Program-made: the position numbers and the translations under genes
From: CAZSPL01 sp964608735
GTDB taxonomy: Bacteria; JAJVIF01; JAPKYR01; CAZSPL01
Assembly: GCA_964608735.1 (NCBI GenBank)
Contig: CAZSPL010000065.1
Coordinates: 1-17,141, forward strand
DNA: 17,141 bases
Direction: 5' to 3'
Part shown: positions 7,471 to 14,453 of the stretch, one piece after another
How the letters are laid out: each line of letters opens with the position of its first letter
Position numbering within the stretch: position 1 is the stretch's first letter
Notes under the pieces: generated by a model
Told to the model about the DNA's origin: nothing
The model's input: only the letters and a program-made list of their open reading frames with translations
Databases searched by the model: none

Positions 7471-7974
7471 TTGGCCTGGAAACGCGAAATAATCAATGTT
7501 ACCGAGAAGCGTAAAGCTATGCGCGCGCGGGTTCGCATGATGGAGGCGTTCGGGTGGATACTCGACGACTATGAAGATTCGCGGGGTAACAAGGTTGTGA
7601 TGAAGTTCTACCGTCCGTTCGAAAGGCCGAACCGGGAAAAGATAAGGGAGCTTGAATTCGCGTTCAGCCGTGTATCCCATGAAGAATCGGTTCAAGGCAT
7701 CAAGGTCTTCATAGTCGTCATCGTATGCCTCTTCCTTGCAAGCCTCGCTTGGCTCTACCTGCGCGACCTCAGGATAACCTGGAGCATATTGCTGTTCAGC
7801 GTCACCGGCTCGGCTGCGCTGTTGAGCGGCGACTCGATACGGCTCGCCCGCAAGCGCGAGGCCATCCTCAGGGAAGCCCGGTATTTTACGTCGGGAAAGA
7901 AACCACCGACGGATTATTTCGACAAAGATAAATGGGACGGAGAGTCGGCTGAAATGTCGAAGGGTGACTCATAG
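7471..7974 (+). CDS. Small membrane protein with two TM segments, unknown function
   Basis: 167 residues beginning at TTG 7471, with GGGGTG (7461-7466) four bases before it. An internal ATG at 7519 (MRARVRMMEAF) is the main alternative and has a poorer ribosome site. A basic, probably amphipathic N-terminal part (about 1-75) is followed by two membrane segments at about 79-97 and 103-120. A charged C-terminal cytoplasmic tail (ARKREAILREARYF, then Asp- and Lys-rich) closes the protein. With a short turn between the segments it should be a hairpin with both ends on the same side, probably cytoplasmic. No family is recognised. The distance of 78 bases to asnS and the hairpins there leave co-transcription open. 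It is followed 52 bases on by the EF-like gene, which has its own promoter candidate. Confidence 0.7.
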   Translation: MAWKREIINVTEKRKAMRARVRMMEAFGWILDDYEDSRGNKVVMKFYRPFERPNREKIRELEFAFSRVSHEESVQGIKVFIVVIVCLFLASLAWLYLRDLRITWSILLFSVTGSAALLSGDSIRLARKREAILREARYFTSGKKPPTDYFDKDKWDGESAEMSKGDS

Positions 7975-7989
7975 GACGCCGATGTAATC

Positions 7990-7998
7990 TGGTATAAT
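7990..7998 (+). promoter_or_regulatory. Candidate extended -10 promoter of the EF-Tu-domain-like gene
   Basis: TG at 7990-7991, one base, then a perfect TATAAT (7993-7998): a consensus extended -10. No good -35 lies at 16-18 bases (TAGGAC at 7972-7977 is the nearest), which an extended -10 can tolerate. The predicted leader is about 22 bases before ATG 8027. Confidence 0.5.
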
Positions 7999-8026
7999 TT
8001 GTTCAACAATTTAGCGGAGGCATACC

Positions 8027-8284
8027 ATGGAGGAGAAAGAGGTCGGCAAGGTCACAAATTTCTTCAACAAGATAATGGTGGCCGGCATTGATATCACCGA
8101 TGGAAAAGTGAAGATAGGGGACCGGATACGCATCAAGGGTTCGACAACCGACCTGGAGATGACTGTCGAATCGATGCAGATCGACCGCGAACCGGTACAG
8201 GAAGCGGTAGCCGGGCAATCCATAGGCGTGAAGGTGCCCGGGGATATACGTGTGGGGGATTCGGTTTATCTCATCGGTGGATAG
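8027..8284 (+). CDS. Stand-alone EF-Tu domain-2-like beta-barrel protein (translation elongation factor-like)
   Basis: 85 residues. The whole protein matches the barrel domain that follows the GTPase domain in translation GTPases: VGKVTNFFNKIMVAGIDITDG, then GDRIRIKG (about 32-39), a strand pair, AGQSIGVKVPGDIRVGDSVYLI at the end. There is no G domain, so it cannot be a GTPase. Small proteins of this type are annotated in many bacteria and archaea as translation elongation factor-like, often near U32 peptidases. Their role is not settled, and no U32 gene is in this window. ATG 8027 has a strong GCGGAGG (8013-8019) before it. It has its own promoter candidate and is followed by a convergent hairpin, so it is probably a single-gene unit. 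Confidence 0.85.
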   Translation: MEEKEVGKVTNFFNKIMVAGIDITDGKVKIGDRIRIKGSTTDLEMTVESMQIDREPVQEAVAGQSIGVKVPGDIRVGDSVYLIGG

Positions 8285-8316
8285 AGAGACGCGCTTTCAC
8301 TGAACCGCAACGGAGG

Positions 8317-8340
8317 CCTCGAGCGGTGATACGCTCAAGG
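8317..8340. terminator. Hairpin between convergent genes, possible bidirectional terminator
   Basis: CCTCGAGCG (8317-8325), loop GTGATA, CGCTCAAGG (8332-8340). In the minus-strand RNA all nine pairs form, one as a G-U. In the plus-strand RNA one C-A mismatch remains. On the plus side a T-rich TTTCTTTTT follows only about 14 bases later; on the minus side there is no U run. It sits between the EF-like gene and the end of rlmN, where a terminator is expected, but it is not a textbook one. Confidence 0.4.
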
Positions 8341-8350
8341 ATGGTCTTCC

Positions 8351-9391
8351 CTATTTCTTTTTAACCGGATGAACGGCGAGCTGACCGCAGGCGGCGCATA
8401 TATTGCGGCCGGCGCTTTTACGCACGAAGCATTCGAGTCCTTTCCTCCGAAGCTCCATCTGGAACCTGTCGATGCTTTCCTGCGAGGGGCGTTTATATGG
8501 AAGCTCCTGCGCTGGATTGAACGCAATCAGGTTTACTTTAATATTCCCCACTCCCTCGAACAGCCTGGCGAGCGCGGATGCATCGGCGACGGAATCGTTC
8601 ACCTTCGCGAGGAGAACATACTCGACGGTGACCGGGTCCTGCCGCCCGGGGTTTATCGCCTTCAGCACGGAGACGAGTTTTTCGAGGGGATGCGTTTCCT
8701 CGATGGGCATGAGTTCCGCCCTGAGTGCGGGGTGCGGCGCGTTGAGGCTGAGCGAAAGCCCGATCCTCGGGTAGGCTTTCTTCAGATCCATCATTTTTTC
8801 GGCAATCCCGGCGGTACTTATGGTGATCCTTCTCGGGCTGAGGGCGAGTCCTTCGGGATGCGTAAAAATATTCAGCGCCTTGAGCAGGTTATCGAAATTA
8901 TCCAACGGCTCGCCCATCCCCATGAAAACGATATTGTCGCATGTGAGCCCTGTCTGGCGTTCGACGGCGAGAAGCTGCCCGGTGATTTCCCCCGGCGAGA
9001 GGTCGCGCGTGAAGCCCATCAGTCCGGTTCGGCAGAATTTACAATGGAACTTGCATCCCGCCTGTGACGAGATGCAGAGGGTGTAATGCTCATCCATGGG
9101 GATGAGCACGGCTTCGATGCGCGTGCCGTCGGAAAGTTCGAGGAGGAATTTCCGGGAGCCGTCATCGCCGGTAAGCTCCTCGACGATGACCGGCAGCGCG
9201 GAGGTGAAATCTTCCGCCAGGCGCTTCTGCACTTTCGCGGGGATGTTGCTCATCTCGGCGAAACTCGTCTTGCGCTTGTGATAAAGCCAGTCCATAACCT
9301 GGCGGGCGCGGTATGCCTTCTCGCGCAGCTCGCGCATCCTGATAACGAGTTCGTCATGAGTGTAATCAAAAATGTTGGTCGGTTCGGCCAT
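8351..9391 (-). CDS. rlmN: 23S rRNA (adenine-2503-C2) / tRNA methyltransferase RlmN, radical SAM
   Basis: 346 residues. It methylates C2 of A2503 in 23S rRNA and, in E. coli, A37 of some tRNAs, using a radical SAM dual-methylation mechanism. The iron-sulfur motif CKFHCKFC gives Cys113, Cys117 and Cys120. GMGEPLDN (158-165) is the SAM-binding GEP-like motif. The two mechanistic cysteines are present: Cys106 in TLCISSQ and the methyl-carrying Cys335 in AACGQL. The N-terminal helical domain (1-90) fits the RlmN fold, and the length is normal. Cfr is less likely, since the N-terminal and C-terminal blocks follow RlmN. ATG 9391 directly follows the MoxR stop (TAAATG), so the two are translationally coupled. 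It is the last gene of its unit, converging on the EF-like gene. Confidence 0.96.
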   Translation of the reverse strand: MAEPTNIFDYTHDELVIRMRELREKAYRARQVMDWLYHKRKTSFAEMSNIPAKVQKRLAEDFTSALPVIVEELTGDDGSRKFLLELSDGTRIEAVLIPMDEHYTLCISSQAGCKFHCKFCRTGLMGFTRDLSPGEITGQLLAVERQTGLTCDNIVFMGMGEPLDNFDNLLKALNIFTHPEGLALSPRRITISTAGIAEKMMDLKKAYPRIGLSLSLNAPHPALRAELMPIEETHPLEKLVSVLKAINPGRQDPVTVEYVLLAKVNDSVADASALARLFEGVGNIKVNLIAFNPAQELPYKRPSQESIDRFQMELRRKGLECFVRKSAGRNICAACGQLAVHPVKKK

Positions 9392-10342
9392 TTATTTCGG
9401 AGCCTCGGTTCGAAGCATGAGTCCGTCGATGATCGTATCCGGTGTTATACCTTCCACTTCAGCTTCGGGCCTGGTAATTATACGGTGCCTCAGGGCCGGC
9501 TTGCAAAGATGTTTTATATCGTCGGGGATGACATAGTCGCGGCCGTACGACGCGGCCAGCGCCTTCGAGGCGAGGAGCAGGGCGATACCCGCGCGCGGGC
9601 TTCCGCCGAGGATGAGGGAATCACTGTGGCGCGTAGCCTTGATTATATGCGTGATGTAGGTCAGCAGGGTCGGCTCGACTTTCACCTTGTTGATCTCAGC
9701 GCGGGCTTCGGCGATATCCTGCCGCGAGGCAACCGGCTGGAGCTCATCGCGGGCGACGATGTGCAGGTCGTGTCCGGAATCGTAGCGCCTCAATATTTCA
9801 ATCTCGTCGGATTCCTCGGGGTAATCGACGATGAGCTTGAACAGGAACCTGTCGACCTGGGCCTCGGGAAGTGAATAGGTGCCTTCGTATTCGATGGGGT
9901 TCTGCGTCGCCAGCACCGTGAAGAAATCCCCGAGCTGATGGCGCTCGCCGTCGATGGTGACTTGTCTCTCTTCCATGGCTTCGAGGAGGGCCGACTGGGT
10001 TTTAGGCGGCGTACGGTTTATCTCGTCGGCGAGGAGTATGTCGGTGAATACCGGGCCGCGCCTGAGCACGAAGTTGCCGGTCGACGATTCGAAGACATTG
10101 GTGCCGATGATATCGGAAGGCATCAGGTCGAGGGTGAATTGAATCCTCCGGAACTCCATGTCGAGGGTCGCGGCGATGGAGCGTCCGATGAGGGTCTTTG
10201 CGATGCCGGGGACCCCTTCGAGCAGCACATGCCCCTTCGACATCAGCGCCACGAGTATCAGCCAGACGACATCCTGCTGTCCGACGACAACCTTGTGCAA
10301 CTGCTCGGAAATACGGTTAAACAGGTCTTCGGTTTTCGACAT
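9392..10342 (-). CDS. MoxR-family AAA+ ATPase
   Basis: 316 residues, the normal MoxR size. These AAA+ ATPases act as chaperones in assembling or activating partner complexes, usually encoded beside DUF58 and VWA-domain genes. Walker A is GVPGIAKT (43-50), Walker B DILLADEI (101-108) followed by NRTPPKTQSALLEAMEERQV, which is diagnostic for MoxR. Sensor 1 is ATQNPIEYEGTYSLPEAQ (from 145), the arginine finger candidate is Arg165 in DRF, and sensor 2 is GGSPRAG (247-252). All appear intact, so it should be an active ATPase. AAGGAG (10356..10351) precedes ATG 10342 by eight bases. The DUF4350 gene ends just upstream, and rlmN starts at the very next base after the stop. The expected DUF58 partner is absent from the unit. 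Confidence 0.94.
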   Translation of the reverse strand: MSKTEDLFNRISEQLHKVVVGQQDVVWLILVALMSKGHVLLEGVPGIAKTLIGRSIAATLDMEFRRIQFTLDLMPSDIIGTNVFESSTGNFVLRRGPVFTDILLADEINRTPPKTQSALLEAMEERQVTIDGERHQLGDFFTVLATQNPIEYEGTYSLPEAQVDRFLFKLIVDYPEESDEIEILRRYDSGHDLHIVARDELQPVASRQDIAEARAEINKVKVEPTLLTYITHIIKATRHSDSLILGGSPRAGIALLLASKALAASYGRDYVIPDDIKHLCKPALRHRIITRPEAEVEGITPDTIIDGLMLRTEAPK

Positions 10343-10345
10343 ATT

Positions 10346-11590
10346 TCATGCTCCTTTCAGTGCATCGACGCGCTGGCTGAGTTTCATAAGCCGCCTTACG
10401 TGGGGTCTTGGATTATCCTTGAGCTTACCAAATTCCTCGAGCACCTTCATTATTTCATCGGTATTTTCATGCCCTATAAGCCTCAGTCTTTTTTCGACCT
10501 CTTCGGGCTCGAGGGTGGGGAGCCTGAAGCGCTCCTGGAGGTAGCGGGAGAAATCGCGCTCCATGACATCGAGCACGAGCCCGCTCGCGGCGGCCCTCCG
10601 AAAGAGGTACCCCATCGAGACGACATATTGCGCCGGGGAACGCCTTCCCGGCGGCGACGGCGGCTGAATTGCCCCGAAGCGTCGCGCGGCGGAGTAGAGG
10701 GCGATGCCCGCTACGATTATGAGGAACGCGAGGCCATAGCCCGCCCTCGTGCGGAAAACATCGGACAGGCCTCGAAGCCGCTCGTAGCCATGGTTGTATT
10801 CATCGAACAATATAAGCCCGCCGCCGGCATCGGCGAGGATATTCGCGGCGAACTGCGCGTTGTCCGCCGACGGAAGGAGGAAGTTGGAGAAGATGTACTG
10901 GTCGGAGATGAGGATTATCCGCCCTCGCCCGAGCGCATGGCTTATGACCGCCGGGCCGTGCTCGTCCGAGAGCAGGACTTCCGTGCCATCGGGGGGCGTT
11001 TCGAAGCGGAAGATCGTGCCCGAATTATCCGCGACCCACATATAGGATTCGACATCGTTGATATTTTCGAGCAGCGCGTCCTTTCCCGCGGGCTTGAGTA
11101 TGAACCGGATTTTTTCATTGCCGGGGGCAGCGATGGCGTCGGCGACGATGGAATATCCCAGCCGGTCGAGCAGCGGGTCGAGCATGGTGTTGAAGATGTA
11201 GTGCGGTGATACGACAAGCGTACCGCCCGTGGAAACCCATTGCGCCAGGAGTTGTATGCTCTCCTCATTTTCGTCGGGCGTATTGCCGGTCTCTTCATCC
11301 GTGGCGGGGACATCTATGTTGAAGATCGTCGCGGCGGGAGTGGCGGGAGCTATGAGCCACAACTGGACAGCTTCATTGATGGGTGTGTCCTTGTGTGTGA
11401 GCGGACGCTGGAGGGCTTTGACATCGGCCCCGATACGTCCGGCGAGGTCGTTGAACATCATGTAGCCCGAGCGTTTGGATGAAAATATGCTCGCGTTGAG
11501 GTCGTCGATCTCGGGCTTTCGTCCCCAGCTGTAATAGAAAGCCGCGAGAAGGAATACCAGCAGCGCGATATAAGCTCCGAATTTCCTCAA
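10346..11590 (-). CDS. DUF4350 family membrane protein, MoxR partner
   Basis: 414 residues with a TM anchor at about 7-23, a large extracytoplasmic domain at about 25-283, a second TM at about 285-301 and a basic cytoplasmic helical tail. The layout and the sequences GGTLVVSPHYIF (122-133), GRGRIILISDQYIFSN (221-236) and LFDEYNHGY (261-269) fit DUF4350, whose members sit beside MoxR ATPases and DUF58/DUF4129 proteins. The outer domain resembles a glutamine-amidotransferase-like fold in this family. No catalytic triad could be identified here, so a sensing or binding role is more likely (inference). The start is TTG 11590, preceded closely by AGGA; an in-frame TGA just upstream leaves no better start. 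It ends four bases before moxR. The tail from 315 on could contact MoxR on the cytoplasmic side. Confidence 0.83.
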   Translation of the reverse strand: MRKFGAYIALLVFLLAAFYYSWGRKPEIDDLNASIFSSKRSGYMMFNDLAGRIGADVKALQRPLTHKDTPINEAVQLWLIAPATPAATIFNIDVPATDEETGNTPDENEESIQLLAQWVSTGGTLVVSPHYIFNTMLDPLLDRLGYSIVADAIAAPGNEKIRFILKPAGKDALLENINDVESYMWVADNSGTIFRFETPPDGTEVLLSDEHGPAVISHALGRGRIILISDQYIFSNFLLPSADNAQFAANILADAGGGLILFDEYNHGYERLRGLSDVFRTRAGYGLAFLIIVAGIALYSAARRFGAIQPPSPPGRRSPAQYVVSMGYLFRRAAASGLVLDVMERDFSRYLQERFRLPTLEPEEVEKRLRLIGHENTDEIMKVLEEFGKLKDNPRPHVRRLMKLSQRVDALKGA

Positions 11591-11608
11591 GAATCCTATG
11601 AGACTTCA

Positions 11609-11663
11609 CCCCGACGTCACCCGTCATGAATTACACGCGACTGTGACAGTCGCCGACGTGGGG
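11609..11663. repeat. Nested inverted repeats in the divergent region, possible operator or leader structure
   Basis: The inner element is a palindrome, GCGACTGTGACAGTCGC (11637-11653), with perfect 8-base arms around one central base. It is flanked by a second pair: CCCCGACGTC (11609-11618) and GACGTGGGG (11655-11663), complementary apart from one bulged G. The element lies within the 183-base gap between the divergent DUF4350 and DUF6599 genes. It could be a repressor site, or a hairpin in the DUF4350 leader RNA. No U run follows, so it is not a normal terminator. Confidence 0.5.
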
Positions 11664-11667
11664 ACAT

Positions 11668-11676
11668 ATACTACCA
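11668..11676 (-). promoter_or_regulatory. Weak extended -10 candidate for the DUF4350-moxR-rlmN unit
   Basis: On the minus strand TGG TAGTAT (11676..11668) fits the extended -10 form at TG and at four of six -10 bases. No good -35 at the right distance was found. If used, the transcript would start near 11661, and the nested inverted repeats would lie at its 5' end. Confidence 0.22.
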
Positions 11677-11728
11677 TAAGAGCCCCGGCAATCGCAGGGG
11701 GCGTGGAGTCGCCGGGGGAACGGTTTCA

Positions 11729-11757
11729 TTTACACTGATGGTGGGCTGGGGTAAAAT
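11729..11757 (+). promoter_or_regulatory. Strong sigma70-type promoter candidate of the DUF6599-mlaE-mlaF unit
   Basis: TTTACA (11729-11734), exactly 17 bases, then TAAAAT (11752-11757): 10 of 12 consensus matches with optimal spacing. Transcription would begin near 11764, giving a leader of about 10 bases that still holds the ribosome site CGGAGGA. This places the ATG at 11738 upstream of the transcript, so it cannot be the start. Confidence 0.65.
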
Positions 11758-11773
11758 TGAGCCGGAGGATTTA

Positions 11774-12763
11774 ATGAACCTGAGCCTTGCCCGAACAATG
11801 TTATCGGTTATAGTGGCGGCTTTTTTAATGACGCCGTCGATGGCGCTGGTGGAAGACCCATACGACCTTCTACCGAAGGATAATTCGGTAAGCGGCTGGG
11901 TCAAGCAGGGAGATGATCTTTACTATTACCCCCGTAATCTTGACGGCCTGCTCGGAGCCTTCGCCGCGGACATCGCGAATGACTACGGCATCATCAGCGT
12001 CCTGAGCCAGTTCTACATGTATGACCTGAACCAGTTGGAGGTCCGGGTTTACGAGATGGAAACCAGGCAGGATGCATTCGGGCTGTACTCAGTCTTTGCC
12101 GACATCGAGTCGGAAGCCGGGGAGGGTGAGGTTGTCTACAACGATCCGGAGATCGAGCCGTCACGAACGGTAAATCCGGAGATGCGCTGGAACGGCGATG
12201 AGGAACTCGAACTGCTCGGGGATCATTATTTCATCCAGTTGATAGCGGACGAGAATACGGACAAGTTGACGCTGCTGAAATTTGCGTCGAAGATACAGGG
12301 CAAATTCGATATCATCGGAGGCTCGCTGGTTGACAGCGCGGCGCTCGACAGCGACAACAAGGTGTTCGGCTCGGAGAGGCTTATCGGCGGATACCACGCG
12401 CTCGGGCTCTATTTTCCCGTGGGAAGGCTCGACCCGCTTCTGCTTGAGGATGATGACACGCGGTGCATCATGGCGGAATACCGGATTGCGCCGGGCACGA
12501 TTTACGAGCAGATAGTGGTGGAATATCCGGATGAGCGGTCGGCGCAGGAAGCATACAAGGCGTTTGGCGATTGGGCCGACGATTTCAATTATGTCAGGCG
12601 GCTGAACGTGGTCGATTCGATGCATGCTGTTTACGCCGTGAACGAGGATGATCATTACTTCGCCGGGTTTCGGGACGGGCGCCTGATGCGGCTGCTGACA
12701 GGATTCGAGGATATCGACGTATTAAAAGAGACGGTCGCGGGATTCAAGGAGAATGCGAAATAG
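11774..12763 (+). CDS. DUF6599-like exported protein
   Basis: 329 residues. A signal peptide (MNLSLARTMLSVIVAAFLMT, cleavage likely after SMA at about 24) sends it to the periplasm or beyond. The mature start DLLPKDNSVSGWVKQGDDLYYYP and the pattern RVYEMETRQDAFGLYSVF (about 90-110), where an expected strand is followed by a D-A-F-G turn, match DUF6599. That family has few characterised members and no settled function. There are no catalytic residues that I can name. ATG 11774 was chosen for its CGGAGGA ribosome site (11763-11769), its clean signal peptide and the promoter just before it; an ATG at 11738 would place 12 odd residues ahead of the signal. The stop is followed at once by the start of the MlaE-like gene, which implies shared regulation and perhaps a shared task. 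Confidence 0.78.
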   Translation: MNLSLARTMLSVIVAAFLMTPSMALVEDPYDLLPKDNSVSGWVKQGDDLYYYPRNLDGLLGAFAADIANDYGIISVLSQFYMYDLNQLEVRVYEMETRQDAFGLYSVFADIESEAGEGEVVYNDPEIEPSRTVNPEMRWNGDEELELLGDHYFIQLIADENTDKLTLLKFASKIQGKFDIIGGSLVDSAALDSDNKVFGSERLIGGYHALGLYFPVGRLDPLLLEDDDTRCIMAEYRIAPGTIYEQIVVEYPDERSAQEAYKAFGDWADDFNYVRRLNVVDSMHAVYAVNEDDHYFAGFRDGRLMRLLTGFEDIDVLKETVAGFKENAK

Positions 12764-13618
12764 TTGACAGGCAAGCAGAATCATCATGATGTCGTGGATG
12801 AAGCGGCGGAGATAGTCTCGGCGCCGTTGAGCATCGTCGGCATCGTCATACTTACGACCGCCCGCGCGTTGCATTCGTTCTTCGATTACACCGGGCGCAT
12901 CCTCGTGATGGCCTTCCAATCGCTGCTCCAGATAATCACGCTGCGCCTGAGCCTGCGTGACATACTGGTACAGGCGTCACAGCTCGGGGCGGATTCACTG
13001 CTCATCGTGACGCTGTGCTTGAGCTTTACGGGGATGATCTTCGCGCTCGTAATCGGGCAGCAGGCGGCGGATCTCAATTTCGGCAAGGAATACATCGGTG
13101 TGGCGGTCGTATACACCATGTGCAAGGACCTCGGGCCGGTGCTTGGCGGACTGGTCATGGCCGGGCGCGCGGGTGCGGGTATCACGAGCCAGATAGGGTC
13201 GATGCAGGTTACCGAGCAGATAGACGCGCTGAAAGCGATGGCGGTAAACCCGATTCGCTATCTCGTGGTGCCCCGCTTGATCGCGATGGCGGTAATGGTA
13301 CCGGTCGTGGTTTTCATCGGAACATTCGTGGGAGTGATGCTCGGGTTCCTGCCGATAAACATTGATCCCGTACTTCACGTTTCGAGCACCACATATTTCG
13401 ACGCCGTGCAGAACGGCCTGAAGAACGATCTCGTGGATACGCTATTTACCAAGGCTTTCATCTTCGGAATAATAGTCGCACTCGTGAGCTGCATCGAGGG
13501 ATTCGATGCGAAGGGCGGGGCTGAAGGAGTGGGGGTCAGCGTCACGAGGTCGGTGGTCATCTCGATGGTGCTTATTTTTCTGTCGGACCTGATAATCACG
13601 AAAATCAGCCCGTATTGA
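12764..13618 (+). CDS. mlaE: MlaE-family ABC transporter permease (lipid transport)
   Basis: 284 residues. MlaE-type permeases form the membrane part of MCE systems that move phospholipids between the inner and outer membranes. Diagnostic stretches are DSLLIVTLCLSFTGMIFALV (78-97), DLGPVLGGLVMAGRAGAGI (122-140), GSMQVTEQIDALKAMAVNP (145-163) with YLVVPRL, and the C-terminal KGGAEGVGVSVTRSVV. The usual A-E-L before the GSM motif reads S-Q-I here. About five membrane segments are visible, plus an N-terminal amphipathic region at 12-60, as in the family. The start is TTG 12764, directly after the previous TAG. AAGGAG (12746-12751) is rather far from it, and a GTG at 12794 is a possible alternative. 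An MlaF-like ATPase follows, but no MlaD (MCE) gene is adjacent, and the symbol is used for the family. Confidence 0.9.
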   Translation: MTGKQNHHDVVDEAAEIVSAPLSIVGIVILTTARALHSFFDYTGRILVMAFQSLLQIITLRLSLRDILVQASQLGADSLLIVTLCLSFTGMIFALVIGQQAADLNFGKEYIGVAVVYTMCKDLGPVLGGLVMAGRAGAGITSQIGSMQVTEQIDALKAMAVNPIRYLVVPRLIAMAVMVPVVVFIGTFVGVMLGFLPINIDPVLHVSSTTYFDAVQNGLKNDLVDTLFTKAFIFGIIVALVSCIEGFDAKGGAEGVGVSVTRSVVISMVLIFLSDLIITKISPY

Positions 13619-13668
13619 TATTGGCGCATCCGATGGTCGGCGGCGCATTGAAATGCTGATATGTTGAT

Positions 13669-14397
13669 ATGATAAAAGTTGAAAATCTTACAGCGGGATA
13701 CGGCGAGCGCGTGATATTGCGCGAGGTGAGTCTTTCCATAGCGGAAGGCGAGATATTCTCCATCGTGGGACGTTCCGGCTCGGGTAAATCGACCCTGCTG
13801 AAATGCCTTATCGGATTCATCAAGCCGTACAGCGGGAAGATACTCGTCGACGGCGAGGATATAGTGCCGATGTCTGAACGGAAGCTCAACCGCATGCGTC
13901 ACAAGATGGGCATGGTATTCCAGCGCGGCGCGTTGCTGGATTATCTCAACGTGTATCACAATGTGGCGTTCGGGCTCAGGTACAACACGAAAATGAAGGA
14001 GAAGGAGATTCGGCAGCGGGTCGAGGAAGTTCTCGATGCCGTGGAGATGGAGGGCACGTCGGAACTGATGCCCGCGGAGCTTTCGGGCGGCATGCAGAAG
14101 CGCGTCGGTCTTGCGAGGGCGCTGGCATCGAGGCCGCAAATAATCCTTTATGACGAGCCGACCACGGGGCTGGATCCCGTGATTACCGAGAACATCAATA
14201 ACCTTATATTGAAGACGCGCGAGAAATACGGGATAACGAGTGTTATCATCAGCCACGACATACGCAGCGTGCTCAGGTCGTCCGACAAGATAGCAGGGCT
14301 TTTCAAAGGGGAGATAACAGTGATGGGCACGCCGGAAGAGATAATGAAGACCAAGGATCCCGAGCTTGGTGCGTTTTTGGCGACGTTGAAGGTCTGA
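13669..14397 (+). CDS. mlaF: MlaF-family ABC transporter ATPase
   Basis: 242 residues. The nucleotide-binding subunit that powers the MlaE permease. Walker A is GRSGSGKST (34-42), the Q-loop is FQRGALLDYLNVYHNVAF (84-101, the MlaF form), the ABC signature LSGGMQKR (138-145), Walker B IILYDEPTTGLDP (158-170) and the H-loop His196 in SHD. All catalytic parts are present. The Q-loop section and size place it with MlaF rather than with amino-acid or export ATPases. ATG 13669 has no clear Shine-Dalgarno sequence. It lies 50 bases after mlaE and in the same orientation, so it is probably co-transcribed. A 56-base gap precedes the next gene. Confidence 0.93.
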   Translation: MIKVENLTAGYGERVILREVSLSIAEGEIFSIVGRSGSGKSTLLKCLIGFIKPYSGKILVDGEDIVPMSERKLNRMRHKMGMVFQRGALLDYLNVYHNVAFGLRYNTKMKEKEIRQRVEEVLDAVEMEGTSELMPAELSGGMQKRVGLARALASRPQIILYDEPTTGLDPVITENINNLILKTREKYGITSVIISHDIRSVLRSSDKIAGLFKGEITVMGTPEEIMKTKDPELGAFLATLKV

Positions 14398-14453
14398 TTG
14401 GAAATTAAATAATTATGATAAGGGCAGGAAGAATTCATTTCGAGGGTAAACAG

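Noticed and set aside
9938..11209. A 423-codon open frame on the plus strand opposite moxR and the DUF4350 gene
   Set aside because: It spans the boundary of two well-supported genes in antisense and its protein is acidic and basic in mixed runs without motifs.
12764..12769. TTGACA at the start of mlaE as a -35 element
   Set aside because: The bases 17 positions on (CATGAT region) are a weak -10, and the motif is explained by the TTG start codon and its second codon.
13375..14256. A 293-codon open frame on the minus strand opposite mlaE and mlaF
   Set aside because: It covers parts of two well-supported genes in antisense and has no recognisable domain.
14415..14453. ATG 14415 as the start of the DUF4115-like lipoprotein
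   Set aside because: No ribosome site, and it would bury the lipoprotein signal behind 13 extra residues.
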